Origin: Streptomyces sp. CB01881
GTDB lineage: Bacteria > Actinomycetota > Actinomycetes > Streptomycetales > Streptomycetaceae
Assembly (NCBI RefSeq): GCF_002953255.1
Contig: NZ_CP026498.1
Location: 1,845,291-1,909,290 of the forward strand
Direction: 5' to 3'
DNA: 64,000 nucleotides
Positions within the stretch are counted from its first letter, which is position 1. Every line of letters begins with the position of its first letter. A program made the position numbers and the translations under genes. Below, one piece after another: positions 38,346 through 47,708 of the stretch. The notes below the pieces were generated by a model. The model did not search any database, was not told the DNA's origin, and was given only the letters and a program-made list of their open reading frames with translations.

Positions 38346-38836
38346 CCGGGAAGTGGTCATGCCAAGGCAATTGACGGTCGGTCGGACGGACACAGGGTGA
38401 ACTGCGCTACGGCCAAAGGAAAGTGCACTGGCCGGGCGCCCTGGACAAGGCCTGCGGCACCCCGCCGCAACTCACTCGTCCGGAGGAGCGCGCGGCAGCG
38501 CGGTGGAGGTTTCCCGGACACGCCGGTGGCGGTCCCGGGTGCCCCGGTCGGATCCACGAGGACGCCGGCCGGGCCCACGGTGGTCCGCCAGGCCGGACCC
38601 ACGGTTGCGCCGACCGGGCCCACCGGGGTCCGCCGGCCGGGCTCAAGGGTGCGCCGGCGTGGACGCCTCCCGCCCCGGTCCCTGACCGTCCATCAGGCGC
38701 GCCGTCGCCCCCGGTGTCGGCGCGCGACCTCCGGTGGGCGGCACGGCGCCCGCCGGGCCCGCGTGGCGGCGAGGCCGTCCGCCCGGAGCTCGACGTGGTG
38801 GAGCAGCCCGCCGGGGTGTGCCTCCGCGGCTCCCGG
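38346..38836. other. Intergenic region with degenerate GC-rich repeats
   Basis: About 490 bp. From about 38560 to 38650 short words like GGGCCCACGGTGGTCCGCC recur imperfectly. No convincing gene is seen on either strand. Confidence 0.45.
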
Positions 38837-39481
38837 TCACTCCCCGCCGGGGTGAGCGGCGGCGCCGGCGCCGCGGACCGCCCCGGGGAAGACCTCGCAG
38901 CCCTCCACCGGGAGCTCCTCGATCGCCTCGTTGGCGGCTGCGGGCACGCCGAGCCACCGGACGCCGGCCGACACCGCCGCCCGGGCCTGCCGCAGGCCGG
39001 GCGCGCCCCAGCCGAGCAGCTCGACCGCGAGGCCGGGCGCGACCAGCAGCCTCCGGTAGTGCCGGCCCGACGCCGGGTCGGGCGCGCTCGGACCGACGGC
39101 CCGCAGCGCCGCGGCCATCCGGACCCGCGCGCACTCGTGCCCGCCGTTGGCCGAGCCGACCCGGTCGTAGAGGTAGCCGAGGTAGTACGGCGTGCCGATC
39201 AACGCCTGGGCCTCCTCGGCCGCCTCCCGGGCCAGGGCGGAGCCCGGCTCGCCGTCGTCCTCGGGCTCCAGTGAGCCGCCCGGGAGCGAGACGATGCCGT
39301 CCTTGGGGTTGACCAGGGTCAGCACCCGGCCGTCGGGGGCGAACAGCCAGCCCCACGACTGCTTCACCGGCAGTCCGTCGGGCACCTGCTCCCCGGGCCG
39401 CCACGGCCAGCCCGCGCTGGGACGCCGTCGCACCTTGCCGAGCAGCTCGGCGATCTCCGCGCTGTACTCGATCCGGCTCAT
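38837..39481 (-). CDS. Nudix hydrolase
   Basis: A 214-residue protein with a Nudix fold. The box reads GGSLEPEDDGEPGSALAREAAEEAQA: the REAAEEAQA helix carries the metal-binding Glu residues, but about ten residues separate it from the leading Gly, slightly longer than the canonical GX5EX7REUXEEXGU. It would cleave a nucleoside-diphosphate-linked substrate that I cannot identify. The ATG at 39481 follows AAGGGGGACGC. Confidence 0.85.
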   Translation of the reverse strand: MSRIEYSAEIAELLGKVRRRPSAGWPWRPGEQVPDGLPVKQSWGWLFAPDGRVLTLVNPKDGIVSLPGGSLEPEDDGEPGSALAREAAEEAQALIGTPYYLGYLYDRVGSANGGHECARVRMAAALRAVGPSAPDPASGRHYRRLLVAPGLAVELLGWGAPGLRQARAAVSAGVRWLGVPAAANEAIEELPVEGCEVFPGAVRGAGAAAHPGGE

Positions 39482-39686
39482 GCGTCCCCCTTTCGGTGTC
39501 GGGCTCGCCGGACCGGCGGTGCGCGGGGAGGACCTGCGGTGCGCGGTTCAGGGCGGAGCGGCCGGAACGACGGCGTGGGGCACCGCCGGCTCCTGCTGTT
39601 GATCTTCCCCGAAATCTTCCCCGAACAGGCGGTCGATGAACAGTCCCCAGCGCCGCTTGGTGGACACGGAGGTCTTAAGTCCCTGG

Positions 39687-40997
39687 TCACCCCAAGGGCT
39701 CACCGCCGTCCTCGCGCACCCCGCCGGGGCCGGCTCCGTCACCCGGCCCCGCACCCGGCGGCACGGGCCCCGGCCGCCACGGGCCCGGCAGTGCGAAGCC
39801 CGGCAGCGGCACGGCGCCCGGCGGGAACGGCAGGCCCCGGCCGACGTCGTCGGCGAGCGAGTCGAACACCTCCTGGGCGGACATCGGCCGCATCCGGCCG
39901 CCCTCCAGGGCCCAGCCCCGCACCTCCTGCCCGCCCGGCGCCGCCGGATCGCCGTGCAGCAGCAGCGCGCCCGCGCCGCCGGCGGCCACGCCCGCCGCCA
40001 GGGTGACGCAGAGCGCCTCGGTGTCCCGGCCGGCGTCGAGGAGGCGGCCGTCCCGGACCCGGACGTCCGCGGCGGCGGTGAGCTCCTCACCGTCCTCCGG
40101 CCCGTGGCACCACAGGGTCAGCAGGTGACGCCCCTCCCCGGCCCCCTCCGCCACCGCCAGGTAGACCGAGGTGACGTACGTCATGACCGCGACCATCCGG
40201 GGCTGCCCGGCCGGGCCCTCGCCGAGGGCGTCCAGCAGCGCGGTGCAGGCGATGGTGATCCGCACCCTGGCCCGGTGGTCGTCGGCCAGCGCCGGAAGCA
40301 GCCCGGCCAGCCGCTCCCCCGCGTAGACGAAGGGCTCGCCGGCCAGCTCCGGGTCGGCCGCGTACGCGACGCGGGCGGCCGCGCCACCGGGGTCGAAGCC
40401 GAGGGCCTCGCAGTAGTCCTCGTAGTCGGCGGGGTCGAGCACCCGCAGGTGCACCTCCACCCCCTGTCCGCACAGGGCTCTGAGCTGGGACTCCGTCCGA
40501 CGCAGGTACTCCCGGAAGGCCAGGCCGCCGAACAGGCCGTGGCGGGCCAGGCCGGCGAAGTCGGCCTGGCGGACGGCCAGCGCGACCGCCACCGGCAGCG
40601 GCGGCGGAGCCCCGCGCGACCGGCCCCGCTGCCCCGCCCGGCCACCGGGCCCACCCGGACCTCCGGTGCCGCAGGGGCCACCCGGACCGCCCGGGCCCGC
40701 TCCGCCCGCACCTCGCGCGCCGCCGCCCGGCGGCCGGGCGCCGCCCCTCCCGGCGGCCCTCCCGCCCGACGGCGGACCACCCGGCGGGCCGCCCGTGCGA
40801 CCGCCCCCGGCCGGCCCGCCCGGCCCCGGCCGTCGCCCGGACACCCGACCGGACGACCCCGGCCGGGGTCGTCCGCCCCCTCCCGTACTCGCACCCGCTG
40901 CACCTGCACCCGCACCCGCCCACGCACGGACGCGCACCCGACGCACCCGGCGCACCAGGGGCCCGGCAAGGCCGAAGAACTGGGACTGCACGGACAT
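39687..40997 (-). CDS. Unknown protein with a long Gly/Pro-rich N-terminal region
   Basis: A 436-residue protein that I do not recognise. Residues about 28-130 are almost entirely Gly, Pro, Arg and Ala. Residues about 135-400 look globular: FREYLRRTESQLRALC, YEDYCEALGFDPGGAAARVAYAADPELAGEPFVYAGERLAGLLPALADDH in short pieces, and AVMTYVTSVYLAVAEG. There is no signal peptide. The ATG at 40997 follows GGGAGGA. Neighbours (Nudix, sbcD) give no clue. Confidence 0.7.
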   Translation of the reverse strand: MSVQSQFFGLAGPLVRRVRRVRVRAWAGAGAGAAGASTGGGGRPRPGSSGRVSGRRPGPGGPAGGGRTGGPPGGPPSGGRAAGRGGARPPGGGARGAGGAGPGGPGGPCGTGGPGGPGGRAGQRGRSRGAPPPLPVAVALAVRQADFAGLARHGLFGGLAFREYLRRTESQLRALCGQGVEVHLRVLDPADYEDYCEALGFDPGGAAARVAYAADPELAGEPFVYAGERLAGLLPALADDHRARVRITIACTALLDALGEGPAGQPRMVAVMTYVTSVYLAVAEGAGEGRHLLTLWCHGPEDGEELTAAADVRVRDGRLLDAGRDTEALCVTLAAGVAAGGAGALLLHGDPAAPGGQEVRGWALEGGRMRPMSAQEVFDSLADDVGRGLPFPPGAVPLPGFALPGPWRPGPVPPGAGPGDGAGPGGVREDGGEPLG

Positions 40998-41194
40998 GGT
41001 TCCTCCCACGAGCTCGCACCGGTCGCTCCGGAGTGGCGCCGGCGATCGGGACCATACACAGCGTCACTGACAATGCACCGGGAGCGACGGCCCGACGGCG
41101 GCGGGCGCCCCGCCCGGCGGCAGCCCCCTCCGCGGGACACCCGGGTCCCCTGTTCCGGCCGCGTTGTCAGTGCCGGGCGTTAGGGTCGGGGACC

Positions 41195-42364
41195 ATGCGA
41201 CTGCTGCATACCTCCGACTGGCATCTCGGGCGCTCCTTCCACCGGGAGAGCCTCCACGACGCCCAACGCGCCTTCCTGGACCACCTCGTCGCCGTGGTCC
41301 GGGCCGAGCGCGTCGACGCCGTGCTGGTCGCCGGCGACGTGTACGACCGGGCACTGCCGGGCCTGGAGGCGGTCGCCCTGTTCGACGACGTGCTGCACCG
41401 GCTGGCCGGCCTGGGCGTGCCCACGGTGTTCATCAGCGGCAACCACGACTCGGCCCGCCGGCTGGGCGTGGGGGCCGGCCTGATCGGCGAGGCCGGCGTC
41501 CACCTGCGGACCGACCCGGGCAAGTGCGCGGTGCCCGTCCTGCTGGCCGACGAGCACGGGCCGGTCGCCGTCTACGGGCTGCCCTACCTGGAGCCGACGC
41601 TGGTCCGCGGGCAGTTCGGGCTGGAGCGCGGCGGCCACGCGGCGGTGCTCGGCGCGGCGATGGACGCCGTCCGGGCCGACCTCGCGGCCCGCCCCGCGGG
41701 CACCCGCGCGGTGGTGCTGGCACACGCCTTCGTCACCGGTGGCGCGCCCAGCGACAGCGAGCGGGACATCGCGGTCGGCGGCGTCGCCTCGGTGCCCGCG
41801 TCCGTCTTCGACGGCGTGCACTACGCCGCCCTCGGCCACCTGCACGGCTGCCAGACGCTCGCCCCGCACCTGCGCTACAGCGGCTCGCCGCTCGCCTACT
41901 CCTTCTCCGAGGCCCGGCAGCGCAAGACCATGTGGCTGGTCGACCTGGCGGCGGACGGCTCGGTGGCCGCCGAGCGGGTCGACTGCCCGCAGCCGCGCCC
42001 GCTGGCCTGCCTGCGCGGCCGGCTCGACGAGCTGCTCACCGACGAGCGGTACACCGAGCACGAGCAGTCCTGGGTGCAGGCGACGCTGACCGATCCGGGC
42101 CGCCCCGGCGAGCCGATGGAGCAGCTGCGCCGGCGCTTCCCGCACACCCTCCAGCTGCTGTTCGACCCCGAGGAGAGCGAGGCCGCCCCCGCCCGCTCGT
42201 ACGCGGCGCGGGTGAGCGGGCGGGCCGACCTGGAGATCGCCGAGGGCTTCCTGCGGCACGTCCGCCCCGGCGCCGAGCCGGACCAGGACGAGCTCGGCTG
42301 GCTCCGCGAGGGATTCGAGACCGTCCGGCAGACCGGCGACCGGAAGGCGGAACTGCCCCGATGA
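41195..42364 (+). CDS. sbcD: Exonuclease subunit SbcD
   Basis: A 389-residue Mre11-type nuclease. Metallophosphoesterase motifs are present: HTSDWHLGR, VAGDVYDR, SGNHDS, AHAFVTGG and ALGHLHG. With SbcC it processes DNA ends and cleaves hairpins. The ATG at 41195 has only a weak GGGG site. Its last codons overlap the sbcC start (ATGA), so the two are co-translated. Confidence 0.96.
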   Translation: MRLLHTSDWHLGRSFHRESLHDAQRAFLDHLVAVVRAERVDAVLVAGDVYDRALPGLEAVALFDDVLHRLAGLGVPTVFISGNHDSARRLGVGAGLIGEAGVHLRTDPGKCAVPVLLADEHGPVAVYGLPYLEPTLVRGQFGLERGGHAAVLGAAMDAVRADLAARPAGTRAVVLAHAFVTGGAPSDSERDIAVGGVASVPASVFDGVHYAALGHLHGCQTLAPHLRYSGSPLAYSFSEARQRKTMWLVDLAADGSVAAERVDCPQPRPLACLRGRLDELLTDERYTEHEQSWVQATLTDPGRPGEPMEQLRRRFPHTLQLLFDPEESEAAPARSYAARVSGRADLEIAEGFLRHVRPGAEPDQDELGWLREGFETVRQTGDRKAELPR

Positions 42365-45300
42365 GGCTGCACAAACTCACCGTCACCGCCTTCGGCCCGT
42401 TCGCCGGCACCGAGACGGTGGACTTCGACGCGCTCGCCTCCGGCGGCCTCTTCCTGCTGCGCGGGGCCACGGGCGCGGGCAAGAGCAGCGTGCTGGACGC
42501 CGTCTGCTACGCCCTCTACGGCGAGGTGCCCGGCACCCGCCGGGTCAACCGGCTGCGCAGCGACCACGCCGACCCGCGCCGGCTGACCGAGGTCCGGCTG
42601 GAGCTGACGCTCGGCGGGCGCAGGCTCCAGATCACCCGCCTCCCGGAGCAGCCGCGGCCGAAGAAGGTCGGCAAGGGGACGACCGTCGAGCGGGCCCAGA
42701 CCCTGCTGCGCGAGTGGTCCGCGGACGGCTCCGACGGCGGTGACGGCGCCCCCGGCTGGCGGGCCGTCAGCAAGTCCCACCAGGAGGCCGGGGAGGAGAT
42801 CCACCGGCTGGTCGGGATGAGCCGGGACCAGTTCTGCCAGGTGGTGCTGCTGCCGCAGGGCGACTTCGCCCGCTTCCTCAGGGCCGACTCGGAGGAGCGC
42901 GGCAAGCTGCTCCGGCGGCTGTTCGACACCGAGCGGTTCCAGCACGTCGAGGCCTGGCTGGCCGAGCAGCGGCGGGCCCAGGAGGCCGCCGTCCTGGCCG
43001 GGCGCCGGCGCCTGCGCGACCTGTGCAGCAAGGCCGAACAGGCCGCCGGCCCGCAGTCCGAGCCGGCCGCGGCCTGGGTGCCCGGCGAGGACGAGCCGGC
43101 CCACGCCGCCGCCGGCCTCACCGCGGACGTGCTCGGCTGGGCCGCCATCCTGCGCAACGGCGCCGCCGAGCAGCTGGCCGTCGCCGACGCCGCGCTCGAC
43201 GGTGCCGAGGCCGGCCACCGCGCGGCGCAGCGCGCCCGGGCCGACGCCGAGGAGCTGGCCGGCCGGCAGCAGCGCCACCAGGCGGCGGCGCAGGAGGCGG
43301 CCCGCCTCACCGCGGCCGGTCCGGAGGTCGAGCGCGACCGCCGCCGGCTGGCCGACGCCCAGGCCGCCGTCGGGGTGGAGTCGGTGCTGCACCTGCGCCG
43401 GACCGCCGTCGAGGCCTACCGGGCGGCCGTCAAGGAGGAGCACCGCCGCCGGGAGGCGCTGGCCGGTGCGCCCGGCGGCGAGGGCGCCGCGCTGGCCCGC
43501 GCCGGCGCCGAGGAGCTCGCCGCCGCCGAGCAACGGCTGCGGGCCGAGGTCGTCCGGCTGGAGGCGGCCCAGGCCGACGAGCTCCGGTGCGCCGCGCTCG
43601 GCCGGGAGCAGGCGTCGCTGGACGCGGACCGGTGCAGGGCCGAGGAGCTCGCCGAGGAGGCGGCCGACTGGCTGGTCGAGTTCGACGGGCGGCTCGCCGC
43701 GCTGCAGGAGGCGCAGGCCGCCGCCCGGGCCGCGGGCACCCGGGTCGAGCAGCTGGACGCCAGGCACGGCGAGGTGACGCAGCGACTGGCCGCGGCCCGC
43801 CGCCGGGACGCGCTGCGCGAGGAGATCAGGGCCGCCGAGCCGCTCGCACTCGCCCGGCGTGCCGAGGCCCTGGACGCCCGCGAGCACAGCCAGGACGTGC
43901 GCGAGCGCCGGCTCACCGGCATGGCCGCCGAGCTGGCGGAGCAGCTGCGGGCCGGCGAGGCCTGCCGGGTCTGCGGTTCATCCGAGCACCCGGAGCCGGC
44001 CCGGCCGTCCGGCGGGCAGGTCGGCGCGGCGGACGAGGACCGGGCCCGGGCCGCCCAGGCCGTGGCCGAGCAGGCGGCCGACGCCGCCGAGCGGGAGCTG
44101 GCCGGCCTGCAGGTGCGCGAGGCGTCCGCCGCGGGGGCGGCCGGGCCGGAGAGTGCCGGGGCCATCGCCGAGGCGCTCGCCGAGGTGGAGCGGGAGCGCC
44201 GCGAGGCGCTGCGGGCGGCGGAGGGGCTGGGACCGGTCACCCGCCAGATCGAGCGGCTGGCGGACGACCAGAACCGCCGGCTCGCCGAGCTGCGCGACGC
44301 CGGCGAGCGCACGGCCGCGCTGACGGCCCGGGCCGAGGCGCTCGGCACCGAGCAGGAGGAGCTGGGCCGCCGGGTCGAGGCGGCCCGGGGCGACGCGCCC
44401 TCGGTGGCCGGCCGGGCCTCGGCGCTGGCCCGCCTCACCGAGGCCGTGGCGGCTTCCGCGGAGGCGGCGCGGGCCGCCCGGGCGGCGGCCGAGCGGCTGG
44501 AGGAGGCCTCCGGAGAGCTGGCGCGGGCCGCCGAGGCGGCCGGGTTCCCGGGCGTGGAGGAGGCCGCGGCCGTCCTGCTGCCACGGGAGCGGCGCGAGCA
44601 GCTGGAGGCCCGGCTGGCGCGGTACCAGGCGGAGCTGGCCGCGGTGCAGCAGCAGCTGACGGAGCCGGAGCTGGCCGCGGCTGCGGCCTGTCCGCCGGCG
44701 GACGTGCCCGGCGCGCAGTCCCGCCTCCAGGCCGCCGTCGACCGGCTGCGCCGGGCGCACGCCGCGCAGGAGGCGGCCCGCGAGCGACGCGAGGCGCTCG
44801 CGGCGATCGGCCGGGAGCTGACCGGGCTGGCCGCCTCGCTGGCGCCGGCCCTGGACAGGTTCGGCCGGATCAACCGGCTCGCCACCCTCGCCGCCGGCAC
44901 CTCGGCGGAGAACCGGCTCCGGATGCGCCTGGAGTCGTACGTCCTGGCGGCCCGGCTGGAGCAGGTGGCGGCGGCCGCCAGCGACCGCCTGGTGCGGATG
45001 TCGGGCGGCCGGTACACACTCGTCCACAGCGACGACCGGGGCGCCGGCACCAAGCGCTCGGGCCTGGCGCTGCGCGTGGTGGACGCCTGGACCGGCACCG
45101 AGCGGGACACCGCGACGCTCTCCGGCGGCGAGAGCTTCTTCGCCTCGCTGGCCCTCGCCCTCGGCCTGGCCGACGTGGTCACGGACGAGGCGGGCGGCAT
45201 GCCGCTGGACACGCTCTTCATCGACGAGGGCTTCGGCACGCTGGACGAACAGGCACTGGAGGAGGTCATGGACGTCCTCGACGGCCTCCGCGAGCGGGAC

Positions 45301-45420
45301 CGCGCGGTCGGCATCGTCAGCCACGTCGCCGACCTGAAGTCCCGGATCCCGGCCCAGCTGCTGGTCCGCAAGGGCCGACACGGCTCGACCCTCAGCCTGG
45401 CGGGCCGGGAGAACGCGTAG
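42361..45420 (+). CDS. sbcC: Exonuclease subunit SbcC
   Basis: A 1019-residue Rad50-type SMC ATPase. Walker A is GATGAGKSS near residue 38. Two long coiled-coil arms flank the zinc hook CRVCGSSEHP at about residues 534-543. The signature LSGGESF and Walker B DTLFIDEGFGTLD are near the C terminus. It works with SbcD as an ATP-dependent double-strand DNA exonuclease and hairpin nuclease. The arms are Ala/Arg/Glu-rich, as expected for a high-GC host. Confidence 0.96.
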   Translation: MRLHKLTVTAFGPFAGTETVDFDALASGGLFLLRGATGAGKSSVLDAVCYALYGEVPGTRRVNRLRSDHADPRRLTEVRLELTLGGRRLQITRLPEQPRPKKVGKGTTVERAQTLLREWSADGSDGGDGAPGWRAVSKSHQEAGEEIHRLVGMSRDQFCQVVLLPQGDFARFLRADSEERGKLLRRLFDTERFQHVEAWLAEQRRAQEAAVLAGRRRLRDLCSKAEQAAGPQSEPAAAWVPGEDEPAHAAAGLTADVLGWAAILRNGAAEQLAVADAALDGAEAGHRAAQRARADAEELAGRQQRHQAAAQEAARLTAAGPEVERDRRRLADAQAAVGVESVLHLRRTAVEAYRAAVKEEHRRREALAGAPGGEGAALARAGAEELAAAEQRLRAEVVRLEAAQADELRCAALGREQASLDADRCRAEELAEEAADWLVEFDGRLAALQEAQAAARAAGTRVEQLDARHGEVTQRLAAARRRDALREEIRAAEPLALARRAEALDAREHSQDVRERRLTGMAAELAEQLRAGEACRVCGSSEHPEPARPSGGQVGAADEDRARAAQAVAEQAADAAERELAGLQVREASAAGAAGPESAGAIAEALAEVERERREALRAAEGLGPVTRQIERLADDQNRRLAELRDAGERTAALTARAEALGTEQEELGRRVEAARGDAPSVAGRASALARLTEAVAASAEAARAARAAAERLEEASGELARAAEAAGFPGVEEAAAVLLPRERREQLEARLARYQAELAAVQQQLTEPELAAAAACPPADVPGAQSRLQAAVDRLRRAHAAQEAARERREALAAIGRELTGLAASLAPALDRFGRINRLATLAAGTSAENRLRMRLESYVLAARLEQVAAAASDRLVRMSGGRYTLVHSDDRGAGTKRSGLALRVVDAWTGTERDTATLSGGESFFASLALALGLADVVTDEAGGMPLDTLFIDEGFGTLDEQALEEVMDVLDGLRERDRAVGIVSHVADLKSRIPAQLLVRKGRHGSTLSLAGRENA

Positions 45421-45464
45421 CGCGGGCCGGGCGCGGAGGACGGCCGACGGAAACGCCCGGGGGG

Positions 45465-45743
45465 TCAGCCGGAGCAGGCGATCCGCTGCGCCTGCTGCCA
45501 GGCGCAGACCGGGCAGAGCGTGGTGCCCGGGTGGTCGGCGGGCAGCTCGGTAGGCTCACCGCAGAGCACGCAGTCGGCGCGCGGCCCGGACAGCCCCGGG
45601 TCGTGCACCAATGCGGCCTGTGCCGCCTCGGCCGCGGCCGGCTCCAGGGCGCACACCAGGCCGTCCTCACCCGCCGCCGCCGAACCCACCGCCGCCGCGC
45701 CGCCCGCCGCCGCTTCCGCCGTCACCGCTGCCTCGCTGCTCAT
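45465..45743 (-). CDS. Small putative zinc-ribbon protein
   Basis: A 92-residue protein with an Ala-rich N terminus and a C-terminal knuckle pair DCVLCGEPTELP...TLCPVCAWQQA, spaced as a treble-clef or zinc ribbon. The ATG at 45743 has AGGAAGG four bases upstream. It is convergent with sbcC. The role is unknown. Confidence 0.7.
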   Translation of the reverse strand: MSSEAAVTAEAAAGGAAAVGSAAAGEDGLVCALEPAAAEAAQAALVHDPGLSGPRADCVLCGEPTELPADHPGTTLCPVCAWQQAQRIACSG

Positions 45744-45996
45744 GCCGCCTTCCTACTCCGCTCCCCCGCCCGGTCGCAAGGACACCCGGTCGTAAGGACG
45801 CCCGGTCGCGACGGCAGCCGCTCGCGCCGGGCCCCGGCAACCACGGGGCCCGGCCATCACGGGACCCGGCGACCACGACTCCCACGCACAACGAGGCCCG
45901 GCCACGACGGCAGCCGCTCGCGAGGCCGCCCGGCCGCGGGGGAACCCCGCCCGCCAGGCCCCCGGCGGGACCGCGGCCACGGATCCGCACCGCACA

Positions 45997-46038
45997 CACC
46001 CGCACCCGCACCCGCACCCGCACCCGCACCCGCACCCG
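45997..46038. repeat. Hexanucleotide repeat (CACCCG)7
   Basis: Seven perfect units end 38 bp before the GTG of the DUF1990 gene, in the place expected for its promoter. Confidence 0.92.
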
Positions 46039-46076
46039 CCACGATCCCGGTGGCCCGCCTCCCGTACGGTGGCCCC

Positions 46077-46763
46077 GTGCCCGCCGACCTCGCCCAGATC
46101 CTGGCCTCCGCCCGCGCCGCCTCGCCCAACTACCCCGAGGTGGGCGCCACCCTGGGGCCCCGGCTGCCGGCCGGGTACGCGCAGCTGCGGCGGCGCATCC
46201 ACCTCGGTCACGGACGCGCCGTGCTGGAGCGGGCCGGGCGGTACGTACTCGGCTGGGGCTGCCAGCTCGGCACCGGATTCGCCGTCCACCCGTACGCCCC
46301 GGCCGAGGAGGGCGCAACCGTCCTGCTGCGGCTGAGCCCGCCCCGGCTGCGGTGGCCCCGCGTGGTGATCCCGTGCCGGGTGGTGTGGACGGTCGACGAG
46401 CCGGACCGGATCGGCTTCGCCTACGGCACGTTGCCCGGGCATCCGGAGTGCGGCGAGGAGGCGTTCCTGGTGAGCATGGACGCGGCGGGCGAGGTGTGGT
46501 TCGAGGTGACCGCGTTCGCCCGGCTCGCCGCCTGGTACGCGCGGCTCGGCCGTCCGGTTGCGGTGCTCTGCCAGTACCTGGCGATCGAGGGCTACCTCGC
46601 CGCGGTCGCCACCGCCGTCGCCGGGCCCGACGACCCGGCCGAACCGGTCCACGCCGCCGCCCCCACCGAACCCGTCCACCCCTCCGGGCCCACCGCCCCC
46701 ACCGGCCTCACCGCCCCCGTCCGCCCGGCCGACGCCCCAGGCGGGGCCGCGGCGGCCGGGTAG
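46077..46763 (+). CDS. DUF1990 family protein
   Basis: A 228-residue protein matching DUF1990: LPAGYAQLRRRIHLGHG, YVLGWGCQLGTGFAVHPYAP, IPCRVVWTVDEPDRIGFAYGTLPGHPECGEEAF and FEVTAFARLAAWYARL in short pieces. The last 45 residues are Pro/Ala/Thr-rich. The GTG at 46077 has a weak ribosome site. Its stop is only four bases from the convergent yjbQ-like stop. The function is unknown. Confidence 0.85.
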   Translation: MPADLAQILASARAASPNYPEVGATLGPRLPAGYAQLRRRIHLGHGRAVLERAGRYVLGWGCQLGTGFAVHPYAPAEEGATVLLRLSPPRLRWPRVVIPCRVVWTVDEPDRIGFAYGTLPGHPECGEEAFLVSMDAAGEVWFEVTAFARLAAWYARLGRPVAVLCQYLAIEGYLAAVATAVAGPDDPAEPVHAAAPTEPVHPSGPTAPTGLTAPVRPADAPGGAAAAG

Positions 46764-46767
46764 CCCG

Positions 46768-47205
46768 TCACCCCAGGAAGGACAGCCGGACCGTCCGGTG
46801 CGGGTTGTCGCCGTTGGTGTCGACGAGGACGACCGACTGCCAGACCCCTAGGGCGAGTTGGCCGCCGATCACCGGCAGCGTGGCGTGCGGGGCGACCAGG
46901 CCCGGGACGACGTGGTCGCGCCCGTGGCCGGGGCTGCCGTGCCGGTGGCGCCAGCGGTCGTCGGCGGGGAGCAGCTCGCGCAGGGTCGTCAGGAGGTCCT
47001 CGTCACTGCCCGAACCGGTCTCCAGGACGGCGATGCCGGCCGTGGCATGCGGCACGAAGACGTTGAGCAGGCCGTCGCGCCCGGCGGCCCGGTCGTTGAG
47101 GAACTCGGCGCAGCGGTCGGTGATGTCGAGTGCGACCTCGCGGCTGCCCGTGGTGATCTCAAGGGTGGTGGTGTGGAAGGGGGTGGAGTGGGTGTTGTCC
47201 GCCAT
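46768..47205 (-). CDS. YjbQ family (UPF0047) protein
   Basis: A 145-residue protein of the secondary thiamine-phosphate-synthase-type family: FVPHATAGIAVLE, DEDLLTTLRELLP, HATLPVIGGQLALGVWQSVVLVDTNG. The conserved His and Glu residues of the YjbQ site are present. E. coli YjbQ shows weak thiamine-phosphate synthase activity; the true role is unclear. The ATG at 47205 follows GAGGA by seven bases. Confidence 0.92.
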   Translation of the reverse strand: MADNTHSTPFHTTTLEITTGSREVALDITDRCAEFLNDRAAGRDGLLNVFVPHATAGIAVLETGSGSDEDLLTTLRELLPADDRWRHRHGSPGHGRDHVVPGLVAPHATLPVIGGQLALGVWQSVVLVDTNGDNPHRTVRLSFLG

Positions 47206-47383
47206 GGCGTCATCCTCACCCACACGAGGGGATGTGGCGGTCCGCCTCGCCGACTCTCCTTGCCAGGGAGGCAAAATCTCGTACGCTGACAGGTTCGGCG
47301 CATCCGCGAACCCGGACGCCCGCCCCTGCCCGTACCTCCGGCCCGTACGGACGGGCGCGCCCCGCGTCCGGACACGCCAAAGA

Positions 47384-47409
47384 CCCGACGGTCCCTGAGG
47401 TCCGTCGGG
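47384..47409 (-). terminator. Terminator of the small minus-strand gene
   Basis: CCCGACGG and CCGTCGGG form an 8-bp stem with a 10-base loop. Read on the minus strand it is followed by TCTTTGG, a short U-tract. Confidence 0.7.
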
Positions 47410-47441
47410 CCGGATGCCGGTCGGCGCGGGGGGCAACCGCC

Positions 47442-47708
47442 CTAGCCGCGACTCCCGAACAGGCTCCGCCGCAGCCGGCGCAGCGGCGCCAGCAGCCTCA
47501 CCCGCACGTGGCGGCGCGGGGCCGTGAGGGCGCTGGTGCCGCGTGGCGTCAGCTCCCTTATCAACCCGAGCGCCTCGGCGGTGTCCACCGCCGAGAGTGC
47601 GGGCGCGCCGAGCACAGCCAGGTGACGGTCGATCCGACGGCCGGTCGCGCCGACACCGCACTGGATCGCCGGCACACGAGGCCGAGTCCGCACTTGCATG
47701 TGTTCCAT
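47442..47708 (-). CDS. Conserved-looking hypothetical protein (88 aa)
   Basis: A basic protein with RVPAIQCGVGATGRRIDRHLAVLG, SAVDTAEALGLIRELTPRG and an Arg/Leu-rich C terminus. I do not recognise a named family. It has its own terminator. The start is uncertain: ATG 47708 or ATG 47699, both with weak ribosome sites. Confidence 0.5.
   Translation of the reverse strand: MEHMQVRTRPRVPAIQCGVGATGRRIDRHLAVLGAPALSAVDTAEALGLIRELTPRGTSALTAPRRHVRVRLLAPLRRLRRSLFGSRG

Noticed and set aside
41195..45420. sbcDC as an anti-phage defence operon
   Set aside because: It is the normal housekeeping nuclease pair with canonical motifs, and no defence genes flank it.
45997..46038. CRISPR-like repeat array
   Set aside because: Units are 6 bp with no spacers, so it is a simple microsatellite. 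None of the other tandem repeats in the window has spacers either.
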